From: Furcasterigmium furcatum | Lineage: Eukaryota; Ascomycota; Sordariomycetes; Glomerellales; Plectosphaerellaceae | Length of the DNA stretch: 64,000 nucleotides | Direction of reading: 5' to 3' | NCBI GenBank assembly: GCA_001599815.1 | Contig: BCIA01000003.1 | Span: 558,001-622,000, forward strand | In this document: positions 11,571 to 22,282 of the stretch, piece after piece | Layout: each line of letters begins with the position of its first letter | Position numbering within the stretch: position 1 is the first letter of the stretch | The notes under the pieces: generated by a model | Told to the model about the DNA's origin: nothing | Seen by the model: the letters and a program-made list of their open reading frames with translations, nothing else | Database searches by the model: none | Translations under genes and position numbers: made by a program

Positions 11571-13369
11571 CTAAATCAATTCAACATAGCACGGATACCC
11601 ATCTGCAGGTCTAGCGGCCGTGGCATCCGTCTGGTAGGCTCTGTCGCCCCGTACTGTCTTGATGTCGTTCCCAAGCCCCATCCTCTTTGCAAAGGCCGTC
11701 GTCCAACCCTCTTCGCTGGCCTTCTTCGCATCCGATTCCTCATACGCCGGTCGAATCGCGAAAACCCGAGCGGTTAAAGCCATGACGGTCCGAATCTCGT
11801 TCATGACCAAGAGTTGCCCAATGCAGTTTCGCGGCCCGTGTTCGAACGGGCGGAAAGCAGCGGTGTTGGAGGGATACAGCTCATGGCCCGGCTCTGCCAG
11901 CCACCGCTCGGGCAGGAACTCTTCCGCTCGGGGCCAGAAGCGAGGATTCGTATGGATGGCGCGATGGTGCATCAAGACTTCGACGTTTTCAACGGGGATG
12001 AGCACTCCATCTTCGTTGCGGATTGTCGCGCCCGTAGGTCCATGACGTGTGGTCCCCGCGGGTGGGAACAGCCTCAAGGCTTCTTTGATGACGGCCAGGG
12101 TGTACCGGCATTTGTTCAGCAGCGAGGGGTCCTTCCGAATGCTGTTTGCCGCCGCACCTGGATCCGGGCCAAACACGTCGTTGTGTTCGTCGCGCATGCG
12201 TGCCAGGGTCTCCGGATGTTTGGAGAGGAGATGGTACACGTAAACGATCGTTGTTGAGGTGGTATCGTTTCCCGCGAGGAGGAAAAGCCGGACTTGGTAC
12301 GTGGCGTACTTTGCGAAGACGGGATCGAGTTTCATGCTGTTCGATCCGATAGTGTCCTCATTGGCCTCCAAGTAGGCTTTGAGTGCGAGGCTGGCCACTG
12401 AGCCTCCAGATTTTGATAGACTGGAAATGCCTCCAGAAGGACCTTTGTCGTTGTGCCGCATCTCGAGAAATAGCTCGTCCAGTCGTTTCTCGATGATCCG
12501 ATTCATGACGTGGCCGTAGTAGCCCTGGATGAGAGGGCGGAGGGGATTGAGCAAGATCCGAGGGTCCCAGAATGAATTCCAGGCCAGAATGGTGTTGTAC
12601 GCATGTATCAGCGGGTGATCTGAGCGCATATAATCGATGTCCAAGTCACTAAGCAGACAGTGAGTGTGGGAGTTCCAAGGTAGGAATCGCGAACTCACAG
12701 TATTATCTTTACAATGATGTCGGTGGTCATTTTTGAGGTCAGTTCGTCCAAACAGAAAAACCCGTGGCCCGCCTTATCCTTGAGGATGAGACACAATTCC
12801 TCGACTCGGTCGACGATGACACCGATTTGGTCGTTCATGCTCGTGTTGCTGAAGGCGGGATTGAATACCGAGCGCCAAAACTTCCACTCCGGGCCGTCCA
12901 TTGTGAGCAAATCGGGGCCGCCGGTCATGCGCGCCATTCCCTTGGCAACAATTGGGCTCTTGGGGAAGTTGAACGTTGCGGCAGCCTGTGTGGCAACCTC
13001 GGGCGACGGGACGACAAGAACTGGGTCGGACATGGGCCACATGTCTAACAGAAAGACCCTGTGCTTGTCGTCGCTGTCCTCGTCAAACACGCCCAACATG
13101 GCTGTCGTGACGTTCGCGTCTGCAGGATACTTCTGGGAAGCCTTCGCAAACGCCAGGAGATGCCCAAACATCCAGTTCCATCCTGGCGCCAGCGCCTAGG
13201 GTACGGCAGGTTAGTATCAGGGCCGTAGTAACGGATAAGGGGGTCATACAACTCCCTGCGTGCGCAGCCGGGCTATCCTCGATCGATGATTGTACATCAT
13301 CAGGCCTGCATATGCGATGGCGGAGCAAAAGCACGCTATGCCGGCTGCGGCGAGTGGCGTCGTTGCCAT
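11571..13369 (-). CDS. Cytochrome P450 monooxygenase, 564 aa
   Basis: Exons 13369-13250, 13195-12699 and 12648-11571. Start chosen at 13369 so that a hydrophobic anchor (GIACFCSAIAYAGLMMY) falls in the first 25 residues; an in-frame ATG at 13477 would add 36 residues. All P450 landmarks are present: I-helix AGNDTTST, K-helix EALR, the PERF-like FLPERWL, and the heme loop FRPFEHGPRNCIG with the axial Cys at about residue 481. It is an ER-bound, NADPH-P450 reductase-dependent oxygenase. The substrate is unknown. It stands without an obvious biosynthetic backbone enzyme; the neighbours are a secreted RNase and an alpha/beta hydrolase. Confidence 0.93.
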
Positions 13370-14518
13370 GGCCGCAATATGATCCTCGAGAGCTTGTTGA
13401 TGGAGAAAAGTGTTTGCAAAAGTAGTGATCCCGGGTGGATGAAAACAGTAGCCAGGTGAACGGGGATGTGCGGTCATGCTGCCTTTTTAAGTCGCTCCTT
13501 TCCATGGAGACCAGGTAATTACGACTGACGGAACTGGATACGCGAAGGCGTCTTGCCCTTGCAATCCATTTGCTGGCTCGGGCAGCTAAGACAGAGTGAA
13601 GTAAGACCTAACCCTGATTAGGTGTGCCTTGCAATACGAGTAGAACCAGTGAGATCGGGCAAAAAAAATCGACCAATGAAAGACTTACTGCCTTTTTAGT
13701 CAGGCTGAGCTGGGGAACAATAGCTGGGGTAGCCGTTAATTTTGCGTCCATATCAGACGTCCCGGGGGTTGAGAAGAAGAGATATCCATGGATAGTCCGT
13801 GATTCTGGATTATTTCGTCTGGCGGCTTGGAAATACTCGCCCGCATCACTCCCTGCTATCTTATCCACGATACCGTCGGGCTGGCCTTGGTTTGGAGAAG
13901 GAAGTGGGATATGAGATGAAGTGGACGCCATCGCCGTACTAGTCCCTCGTCGCAGATAAACGAGAACAACGAGACGGTATCGGTCTCATCTCTTGAGACT
14001 CTGGATTATGGAGATAAGTCATGAGCAGGGCCGACTGAATAATCCCAAAATTCTGCGATTTTTGGGTGAAACCTATTCGTGATGCCTAGACGTCGGAGCT
14101 GGCAGTCCTCTCTATTGAAGCCAGGCTTACGGGATATCGAGATTCAAAGGCCTATCAGGAGAATTGATGATACATCCAGTTCGTGCTGTTGGTTTTTATT
14201 TCCTGAACTATTACCCACGTAATCTTGAGGATGGCATCGAGTACAGACACCAAGGCATCCGCTCGAGGGGGCAAAGGACACTGGCCACGGTTTGAACTCG
14301 GCTTCTTCTGACATGGGGCCTCGATAAATCTCTTCAGGGCGTCCGGTCGTGTCATTAAGACACGCTAGTAGTCCCTTCTGAAGCAGGTACAACGGACAGG
14401 ATAGGTTCCGTCTCACTTAACCTTCTGCCTGTGACAAACCTGTAAACATAGAGACTATCCTTGGATTCCTTGCTTATCTCTCGAGCTTGGATTGGGTAAG
14501 TAAGCCGCTAACAGCTTA
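13370..14518. other. Intergenic, P450 promoter side
   Basis: 1.15 kb with no credible gene. It contains the P450 promoter and, near 14328-14486, the second copy of the repeat found at 11240-11421. GAGACGGTATCGGTCTC near 13973-13989 is an imperfect inverted repeat. Confidence 0.5.
14328..14486 (+). repeat. Diverged direct repeat, copy B
   Basis: Same-orientation partner of 11240-11421, about 3.1 kb away. It is more A/T-rich than copy A at matched positions (for example TGCCTGTGAC for TGCCTGCGAC), the pattern expected of RIP-type decay of one copy. Confidence 0.6.
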
Positions 14519-15824
14519 CTAGGTCTGAGCCCGCGAATCCTCCATTGACTCTTGCCCCAAAATCTCCTTCAGCATCCGTGGCATTGCCAGGTTATGGGGC
14601 AGGCTGACCGAATCGTGATCCGTCTTGGGCACCGTCTCCTTGCGATAGACCAAACACGATGGCTCGCTGCCACCCCCAAACAGCTCAAAGCACTTGTCGA
14701 AATACCTCGCTCCTCCCTTTCCAACCAGGATGTCCTCCTCCGCCCAGAAGGCTGTAACGGCAAATTTCCTGCTCTGGTCCCCGTTCGTCCAGAGCCTCTC
14801 TCTCAGCCTCTCATCCAGCCGCTCCGGAAACCCCTCGTAGCTGTCACACTCCCCCCAGGAACCAGCCTCAGGCTTGCGCAGACACAACTTCATCTCATCA
14901 TTCCCGCCACTAGCATCCTCCTCAAACACCCGTCGCATGACCTCCTTGAACAGCGCCGTTCCCTCTTTCTCGCTGTCGCACCCGTAGTGCTCCTTCATCC
15001 GGTCTGCCAAGTCGCTCTGCTCACGCTCTTTGGTGCTTTTCTTCCTCTCCTGCTCTTCCTGCGTGGTAAAGAGACTCGAAGCGAAATTGGCCACTGGGGT
15101 TGCGAGTGCCGAAACAGCCGTGCTCGACATTCCGACCGGCTCCGCGACGTGCGTGTTTATGACGCTGACCAGAGAGTCGAAATGGCCCATCAGTCCCGAT
15201 GGGAGCATTGCCGCCGCGCTCGTGAGAATGACACCCGAGTGCGCCGGCGGCACCCAGGGCGCGAATAGATAAAGCGCCTGGCGATCCGGGGGCAGGATCT
15301 GGGGCATCGCGTAGAGCGTGTTGAGCGCGTAGATGACGCCGCAGCTGTGCGAGGCCAGAGACACGTGCGTCGCGCCCACGGCCTGCATCAGTACCGGAAC
15401 AGTCTCGAGCCAGACCGAGATGCGCTGTGGGAGTGGCACGGGTGTTGACTCTCCCATTCCGGGGCTACGCATGGTGTCAGAACTCGTTCGGTGTCAATCC
15501 AGACAGAACCCACCGATCAGCACAGACGACCCTCACGCCCATCTTCCGGCCGATGTAGTCCCCCAGCACAGCCATGTACCGCCCGCCAAACATGCCGCCG
15601 ATCATGAGCAGTGTCGGGGCAGAAGGGTCCTGCGAGCCGCCAACGGCGTATGTCACCGTCAGCTCGCCGTGGGTGTCCGTAGCTGGCAGCGTGAGGCGCT
15701 GGTGGAAGCGGGGGCGTGAGACATATTCCGCGATGTTGGATCCTGGCTGCGGTTCTTCAATGGCTGCGGACAAAGTCGTTGCCCCTTGAGGGGGAGCCGG
15801 AAGATCGGGGGCCGGTATGGACAT
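14519..15824 (-). CDS. Alpha/beta hydrolase-fold protein, about 418 aa
   Basis: Exons 15824-15514 and 15464-14519, joined by a 49-nt intron (GTGGGT donor, TTCTGAC branch, GTAG acceptor) that restores CADRPGMGEST. The nucleophile elbow is SHSCGVI (S-x-S-x-G, so a variant of GxSxG). An oxyanion-type MIGGMFGGRY segment lies upstream, and a C-terminal DHDSVSLPHN segment may hold the catalytic Asp/His. A charged insert (EEQERKKSTKEREQ) forms part of a cap. In-frame ATGs at 15947 and near 15880 could give a longer protein (460 aa from 15947); 15824 has the better context. Esterase, lipase or another hydrolase cannot be told apart. Confidence 0.75.
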
Positions 15825-16530
15825 GCTGAGTTTGTTGTCGATGAGGGAAAAGTTCGTTGGCGTATCGTCCAAATGCCACATGTGAAGGGCGGCCCGGCAC
15901 GAGCGAATGCTTACGTGCCCTGTAATCAGGGCCCGTGGAGCAGGCATGGATAGCTCGGGGCGCTATCGAGACCAGACTTATAAATAGGCCGGGGACTCGA
16001 CTGCTGCCTGGAACCATTAAACTCTCCACTGTCATCATCCGAGTTCCGCCTAAAATAATGAGTGGACGCGACTTAGTGGGTGATAAGCAGAAAATGGCAC
16101 TCGCTCCGTCACTCTAGATGCTCGTCGTTCAAGGAATCGCACTTTCGCGCATCACAAAACGTTGCTTCACCGACTGCCTGCAGAGGATAGAATGGTACCC
16201 TTGAGCGTATGATGACAAACCGCAGGGCATAGGCTGCACGAGCGGGGGTCGAGTTGCAGAGAGTGAAGGAACATCTGTCGAGGCCGAATATCAATAATAC
16301 TGAATAACGCTGGATTGTCTTGAGCAGAAGGAACGGTGTCTTTGGTATATAATGACTGCCATGATGTTATACCTAGCCATAGATAATCAAGAAGCATCGT
16401 CCATATTAAGCGGTGCCTGCGGGAAGTAATGTTTCCCTTCCCCCCTCCGAGGGACCGAGATATCAAGATGCACCGTCCCACTGTATTCCATGAGAACGGC
16501 GTCGAGTCATCCGCATTGGGTAGCACCAGA
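15825..16530. other. Intergenic, hydrolase 5' side and transporter 3' side
   Basis: Mixed-composition 700 bp. The first 120 bp may still be coding if the hydrolase starts at 15947. The rest is moderately AT-rich. No other gene is seen. Confidence 0.45.
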
Positions 16531-18401
16531 TCACGCCTTCAGATCCTCTCCATCTTCCAGACGACTGTCAGCACCCTGGCCGGTCTTGGGGATCGGGGCC
16601 TGATAAAAGACCTTGCCCCACTGCAGCGTGAAGAGGTAACCTGCAGTCTCCCTGGTGCTGGCAATGTTCTCCCTGACGATCTGCGACGTCGGCTTGCGGA
16701 AGATGAAGTCGATCTCCTCCAAGGTCCGGTTCTTCGTCTCGGGCATGAAGAGGATCTGGTAGAACCAGCCGATGACGGCGATGCCGCCGTAGAAACCCAT
16801 GACCAGGCCCGTGGGCGTCATCGCCTCGTGCATGGCGCTGAAGTTGTACGTCATGAGGAATGCGCTGAGCCAGAGCGTCACGTTGGACGAGGTCATTCCG
16901 TAGCTGCGGAGGTAGGTCGGGAAGACCTCCGAGGGGATGACCCAGGTCAGACACGCGTAGGACCCGAAGAATCCGTAGTACAAGATCAGACCGGTCAGGT
17001 AGAGGCCCTCAACGGCGACGAGGTTGGTGTCGAGATCCAGTAAGTAGCTCACGCCGATGAGGACCAGGCCGATAAAGAAGCCGGGAAGCATGGTGATTGC
17101 CCAGAAGCGGCGGCCAAATCTCTCCATGTACAAGACGCCGGGGATTGTGCCGATGAGGAGGGCGCCGCCGCCGACGAGAGACATGTAGTTGCTCTGGTAG
17201 CGGTCGAAGCCGATGGCGTTGAGGAGTACGGATAGGTAGTAAAGGATGGCGTTGCAGCCGGTGAACTGGCCGAGGAAAACCATGGTCGTGGCGTAAACTA
17301 TGGATCGACGGGCTCGAGGCTCCCTGAGAGAATGATAGATACGTTAGGCACTTGTCTCTACGTCTGTTTCTGGGAGTGCTGCTTTGCAACTCACGTGAAG
17401 AAATCCAGCCACGGCATGGCCTTGTGAGTCGCGTTGACCTTGATCTCCTGCTTCTCGGCCTCGACCGATGCCTTCATCAGGTAAAACTCGCGGTTGAACT
17501 CGTCCGAGTTGCGCCCACGAAGTCGCGTCCACGATCGGAAGGCCTCAAGATCCCTGCCCTTGTGCAGGAGCCAACGGGGGCTCTCGGGAAGAAACAGGAC
17601 ACTGTAAAAGACATCGTATTAGCCAAAACATGATACAAGTGAGGATTTCGAGAAGGACTCGGTGGCAACTTACCCGAAGAACATGATGGTCGAGAAAATC
17701 AGGGACGACCCGAACATGTACCGCCATCCAGCAGGGACGTGAGCGAACATGGCGCCGACGGAATAGCCGATGACTTCCCCAAGCGCAATGTTCAGCTGGT
17801 ACACAGAGACGAGGTTGCCGCGCAGCCGCCTCTCCGAAGTCTCCGCAACGTACATGCCCACCGAGCCACCTTCGATGCCGACCCCGACCCCGACAAGCAG
17901 CCGAGCAAAGACCATCATAGGGAAGTTGATAGCGCCGGCCTTCAGGGCGGCACCGATGGTGTAGAAGATGCAGGAAATGATGATGGCCCACTTGCGGCCC
18001 CAGAGCTCGTTGAGCGGACTCAGTAGGAGGGCACCGGCCACTCCGCCCAGGGGCATGCCGGCGTTGACGAGGCTGTTCTCGCGGACCGTCAGGTTGAGAT
18101 CGATAGGCATGAAGAGGTTGGCGCCGCTGATGATGGACTGGTCGAGCCCGGAAAGAAGGCCGCCCATGGAGGCGAACCCGACGAGGGCCCGCGTGTACTG
18201 CTTAGGAGTGAACTCGGGGACCCAGAAGGACTTCTTGGTAGGCCTCGCGGCGTTTTCAGCTTCGAGTCCGGCGATGAACCGGCCGACCTGGTCATCGTCG
18301 GCGCGGAGGGCGTCTTCCTGGGCTTGGGCTTTGGAAAAAAGCACTTTGTGTTCATGTTCTTCGTGCCGAGACTCGGCTGCGGACTTGTCCTCGGACGACA
18401 T
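16531..18401 (-). CDS. MFS sugar transporter, 575 aa
   Basis: Exons 18401-17674, 17601-17395 and 17323-16531; each intron has a GTAAGT/GTGAGT donor and CAG acceptor. A full 12-TM sugar porter: NELWGRKWAI after TM2, LPESPRWLLHKGR closing the first half, YMERFGRRFW in the second half, and MPETKNRTLEEID at the end of TM12. The N-terminal ~70 residues are charged and cytosolic, with PTKKSFWVPEFTPKQYTRA before TM1. The translation start MSSEDKSAAE follows a CGCC context. It opens a run of sugar-metabolism genes up to 33.9 kb, so it is the probable uptake step of that cluster (inference). CreA-like sites lie about 200 bp upstream. Confidence 0.92.
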
Positions 18402-19268
18402 GGCGGACAACGAGGGAGTTGGATGATCAACTTGATGATGCAGGTGGTGATGGTAACGAAGTATGAAGACTGTGTGTCTGGAACTCGGCCAAGTTGTGGC
18501 TGTCAAGAGGCATGGACTGCGAGGTTAATAAATAGCCGCAAGGCCGCACCGACACTGCATTTGTCGCTATTTCACTAACCAAGGTTGACGTGCCCCGGCC
18601 GGGGTCGAATCTGGGGGAATTGTGGTTCCTGGGGATGGCATCCCGTCCACATGGAGACGGCACTGCCATTTCTGGTAGTTCCAGTCGATGGTCTGAGATT
18701 ATCGGCGCAACGGATGTTCAGGCTTGCCAAGTTGCCGTGTCGCCTTAGTTTTCCTTGATTGTCTGCGCGGACGTGATAATGAGCGGATACTGCTCGTAGT
18801 CTAAGCTCCATTTAGATGTCCGGCACTAATATTCGTGGATGGCCAAGGATATTTCGAGTAGTCCGGCATGGTTAGCCCCTGTTTGAATACGTGCTACAAG
18901 TGGTCGACACGGAGATTCGGCGTGATAGCGAACTGACTCGGAAACTATCCGGCAGCGCAAGTTGGCCCTGACAGGCCGTTGGTGTGATGGAGCTGGGAGA
19001 AAATTCCCACTAGGTCCTGGCGGATGCTCGAACGTTCATTGAGGCACTACGGAGCTTTTAGATGCAGATTGACTTCTACACACTCAGGCTGCGTGATGAT
19101 GGTCGAGCTGTGAACTTGATCTGTGCATAGTACTTCAGGTTACATGTAGGGACAAGGGTTTGCTAAAACGCATTCTTCATCTAAGTAGTAGTATTGTCTT
19201 TCTATCAAGATACTCGAGCTACTAATATTCTCAGCTGCCTTGCCAGCACGCCCCAATCCGCCCGCAAA
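18402..19268. other. Intergenic, transporter promoter
   Basis: Promoter side of the sugar transporter; the far end is the 3' flank of the next minus-strand SDR. It contains the CreA-like cluster at 18593-18634 and a CGG-N7-CCG inverted repeat at 18939-18951. No gene is seen. Confidence 0.55.
18593..18634. promoter_or_regulatory. Cluster of CreA-like (SYGGRG) sites
   Basis: CCCCGGCCGGGG at 18593-18604 is a perfect palindrome that reads CCGGGG on both strands. CTGGGG follows at 18611-18616 and 18629-18634. All four match the SYGGRG consensus of the carbon catabolite repressor CreA/Cre1. They lie 190-235 bp upstream of the transporter ATG. Binding is inferred. Confidence 0.55.
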
Positions 19269-20298
19269 TCAGGGCGCACTGTAACCGCCATCCACCAAAA
19301 GGTTCGCGCCTGTGGTGTACGTCGACGAGTCCGAGGCCAGGTACAAGAAGGCGCCCTGGAGCTCGTGGGGCTCGCCCTCTCGTCTGCGACAACATGTCAG
19401 TACTTGGTTTCGAGCGAGAGCCACATCATATCCAGTCTTGTGGCCCAGATTCAAACTCACCCAAGAGGGATCTTGTCCTTCCACGCCTCCTTCATCTCCT
19501 CTGGGATGAAGTCGGAAATTTCCGTGATGATGTATCCGGGCGAGATGGAGTTGGCACGCGCAAAGAGCGCCCACTCGACCGCCAGGCTCTTGCAGAGGTG
19601 AATGATGCCCGCCTTGGCCGCGTTGTAGGAGGCCTGCAGCTGCGGTACGTTGACGATGACGCCGCTCATGGAAGCCGTGGCGATGAAGCTGCCCGAGGTG
19701 TACGATGTCAAGGGGTTGCCTGAGAGATCAGTCCCCTCGAGCTTCTGGCGGCGCCAGTGCTTCGCAGCGGCCTTGGCGGAGTAGTACGTCCCGTCCAGAT
19801 CGGTCTCGACGACGTCCTTGTAGTGGTCGAGGGGGCCGTCGACCATGGCGCCCTTCTGCCAGGGGATGCCCGCGTTGGCGACGAAGATATCCAGGCGACC
19901 GTTGAACTCTTCGACGGCCTGATCGACGGCCTTTTCGACCTCTTCCCAGCTCCGCACGTTGACCTGGTAAGCCTTGCCTGTGTCGCGATACTGTGAGCAA
20001 GTGTAGGGTCAGGAGTCCTCTGGGGAATCGGCATACATTTGACATTGTATTGCTTTGCGAGGGCTTCGGCCTTCTCCACGGCCTTCTTGTTGGAGCTGTA
20101 CCAGATGGCAATGTTGCAGCCCATCTCGGCGTAGGCCGTGGCCACAGAGTATCCGATGCCACCGCCCGCGCCACTGATGATAGCTGTCTTGTTGGCCAGG
20201 GAGAACCTTTTCAGGATGGAGCCGCCGTCGATGTTGTTGCGCTGGTCATTGTGAATGAAGTTGCCCCCGTTCAGGGGGTTGAGAGTCTGGTTGGACAT
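19269..20298 (-). CDS. SDR oxidoreductase, L-xylulose/sorbose-reductase-like, 297 aa
   Basis: Exons 20298-20037, 19977-19461 and 19383-19269. The junction after exon 1 restores YNVKC-KAYQVNV. The Rossmann motif SGAGGGIG sits near residue 35, VANAGIPW follows strand 4, the catalytic Ser lies in TASMSG, and the catalytic Tyr/Lys in ASYNAAKAG. The N-terminal extension and IPWQKG resemble fungal NADPH-dependent L-xylulose reductases, mannitol dehydrogenases and Sou2-like sorbose reductases, which interconvert ketoses and polyols. It is divergent from another SDR at 20757, with a shared 458-bp promoter. Family sure; the polyol/ketose substrate is an inference. Confidence 0.88.
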
Positions 20299-20756
20299 GG
20301 TAATAGATGGTGTCGAAACTGCACGAATCAGTGGCAAGGCGGGAACTTTGGAAGCAGCTGGCAGATGCGGTGATGTGTGCTGTTGGAATGAGAGCTGGCC
20401 GCAGGCCATATAAATAACATAGCTAGCTACCTTCTCAAGCTGCGCACGAATTGTGACCCCTCAGTTGCCCCTCCATTGCCATCCTCATCCCTCACGGGAT
20501 GATCCATCATGGTGGGTTCGACTGCGAGAGCGGGAACCGTCGCACGGTAATTGCCGAATTCGGTAAATCCGACGTGGCAGTCACCCGTTGGTCGAAGACG
20601 AGCTTCACTTTTCTATTTCGCAGAGGCGGGGAATTGGGCACGCACGTCCTTCTACATGCAGAGGATAACTCTTAATGCCACGGTCGACTCTCCCTCGCAG
20701 AGACCCAACCGCACGTAAGCAAGACATAGGAGATCTGTACAATCCCAAACACTATA
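20299..20756. promoter_or_regulatory. Bidirectional promoter of two SDR genes with CGG inverted repeats
   Basis: Between divergent starts at 20298 and 20757. Three CGG..CCG inverted repeats lie in 41 bp: CGGGAACCG (20531-20539, N3), CGGTAATTGCCG (20545-20556, N6) and CGGTAAATCCG (20561-20571, N5). Such pairs are the usual targets of Zn2Cys6 dimers. The last one is followed by ACGT, giving GGTAAATCCGACGT, a near match to the element at 23911. Confidence 0.55.
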
Positions 20757-21713
20757 ATGTCGTGGCCACACGAGGGAAAGCTTGCAATTGTCACCGGCGG
20801 GTCACGGGGTAAGTAGAACCGGTCACGATTCACATAGACATCTGATACATTGCCCACAGGTATCGGCGCAGCCGTCGCATCGCGTCTCGCAGCTTTGGGA
20901 TGCCATCTCCTCCTGGTCTACACCTCGGATTCCTCCCGGGCTCCGACCGAGAAGCTGTGTGAGGACCTAATCAAGCAGCACGAGATCAATAGCGCCCTGG
21001 TCCAAGCCGACTTGGCAGACCCAACAGCGCCCAAGGTGATAGTGGAAGCCGCCGAGCGATTCTACTCGTCGTACCATTCCCCTCGGTCCGAATTCCAGAT
21101 CGACATACTCATCAACAACGCCGGTGTCTCTTCAAATCAGCGTCTCAATGACGCCGACAAAGGACCCATCGACCCGGCCGAGTTCAACCGTGTCTACGCT
21201 GTTAACGTCCTCGGGCCGCTCCTCCTCACGCAAGCCGTGGCGCCTCATCTCCCGAAAGACCGATCGGGCCGCATCGTAAACGTCTCCAGCGTGTCTTCAT
21301 CTATCGGATACGAAGGCCAGTCAGTCTATGCGGGAAGTAAGGCGGCCCTCGAGGCCATGACGCGCACATGGAGTCGTGAGCTGGCAGGCAGGGCCACCGT
21401 CAACGCCGTGAACCCCGGCCCGGCATGGGGCGACATGTATGCGGAGGCCGGGGAGACGTTCTGGAAGATCAATCAGCCGTATGTCGACGCGGCGCCGCTG
21501 GCAGAGTATGGCGGGGAGAAGGCTGTCTTGGAGCGTGCGGGCGATGATGCGGTGCGGTTTGATAAGACGGTTAGGGAGAAGATGGGCGGTCGTCGGCCGG
21601 GGTTCACGAGCGAGATTGCAGGCACGATCGTTATGCTATGTTCTGAGGAGGCCGGATGGACCACGGGAAGCGTGGTGTGTGCGAACGGGGGGATGAAGAT
21701 GTCCATAGCTTGA
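20757..21713 (+). CDS. SDR-family oxidoreductase (FabG-like), 301 aa
   Basis: Exons 20757-20808 and 20860-21713. The short first exon supplies the start and TGGSRG of the cofactor motif TGGSRGIG, so a start inside exon 2 would lose the Rossmann strand. Further motifs are INNAGVSS, the active-site Ser in VNVSSVSSS, YAGSK (Tyr/Lys) and NPGPAWGDM. The C-terminal WTTGSVVCANGG fits classical SDRs. An insert of ~45 residues before the C-terminus (KINQPYVDAAPLAEYGG..) is longer than in FabG. An NAD(P)-dependent dehydrogenase/reductase is expected; the substrate is unknown. Placed in the sugar cluster and co-promoted with the SDR ending at 20298. Confidence 0.87.
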
Positions 21714-22282
21714 ATGTTGGCTCCGTGATAATACCACGACTCTCATGTTGGGTCACTTCTTCTTCAACCTCCTTTTTTTAATTGAGGTCTATTGTTTTCA
21801 TGAAATGATTGGCAAACCGGATGACATTCTGAGACATAAGCATGACTCCAGAACACCAGGAGGGATTCGAGATGGTCGTCGGGGTCGGCGGCGGATTCAC
21901 CAGCGGATTCATCTTGCCTCCTCTAGAGGAGTCTCCGCCTCTCTGGTCGCGAGATATGCGCGACTGATGACGTCGTTGTGTCTGTGTTCTGGGTCCCCCT
22001 TGGAGCGGAGATCCGGATGGAGAAAGACGAGCAAGGTAAGACAGCCGGAGAAGCAGATGGGGTAATAGTGGCATGCCTCTTTCATTTGTGCGGTCTCTCA
22101 GCTCCAATGGACATGTCCCATGTGTGATGCTAGCTTGCATAGAAAGGTCTTGGAAAGAACAAATTGGGCATGATATCCCAAAGGTCATCAGCCACCGCCC
22201 GGTCTGTTTCGAGACACACAAGCTACATAGGTGTACTTCACCCTCGTGACAGTCTGACAGCGACAACCAGCCAGCCACAGCA
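21714..22282. other. Intergenic, aldo-keto reductase promoter
   Basis: Lies between two plus-strand genes. Runs of CGG triplets (GGTCGGCGGCGGATTC near 21886) occur but no clear paired site. No gene seen. Confidence 0.45.

Noticed and set aside
13608..13931. 107-aa open frame in the P450 promoter region
   Set aside because: No splice-compatible extension, no motif, and poor codon pattern.
20510..20540. tRNA T-loop-like GGTTCGACT
   Set aside because: The flanking bases do not form a T stem and no acceptor or anticodon arm fits; the stretch is better read as part of the CGG-repeat promoter.
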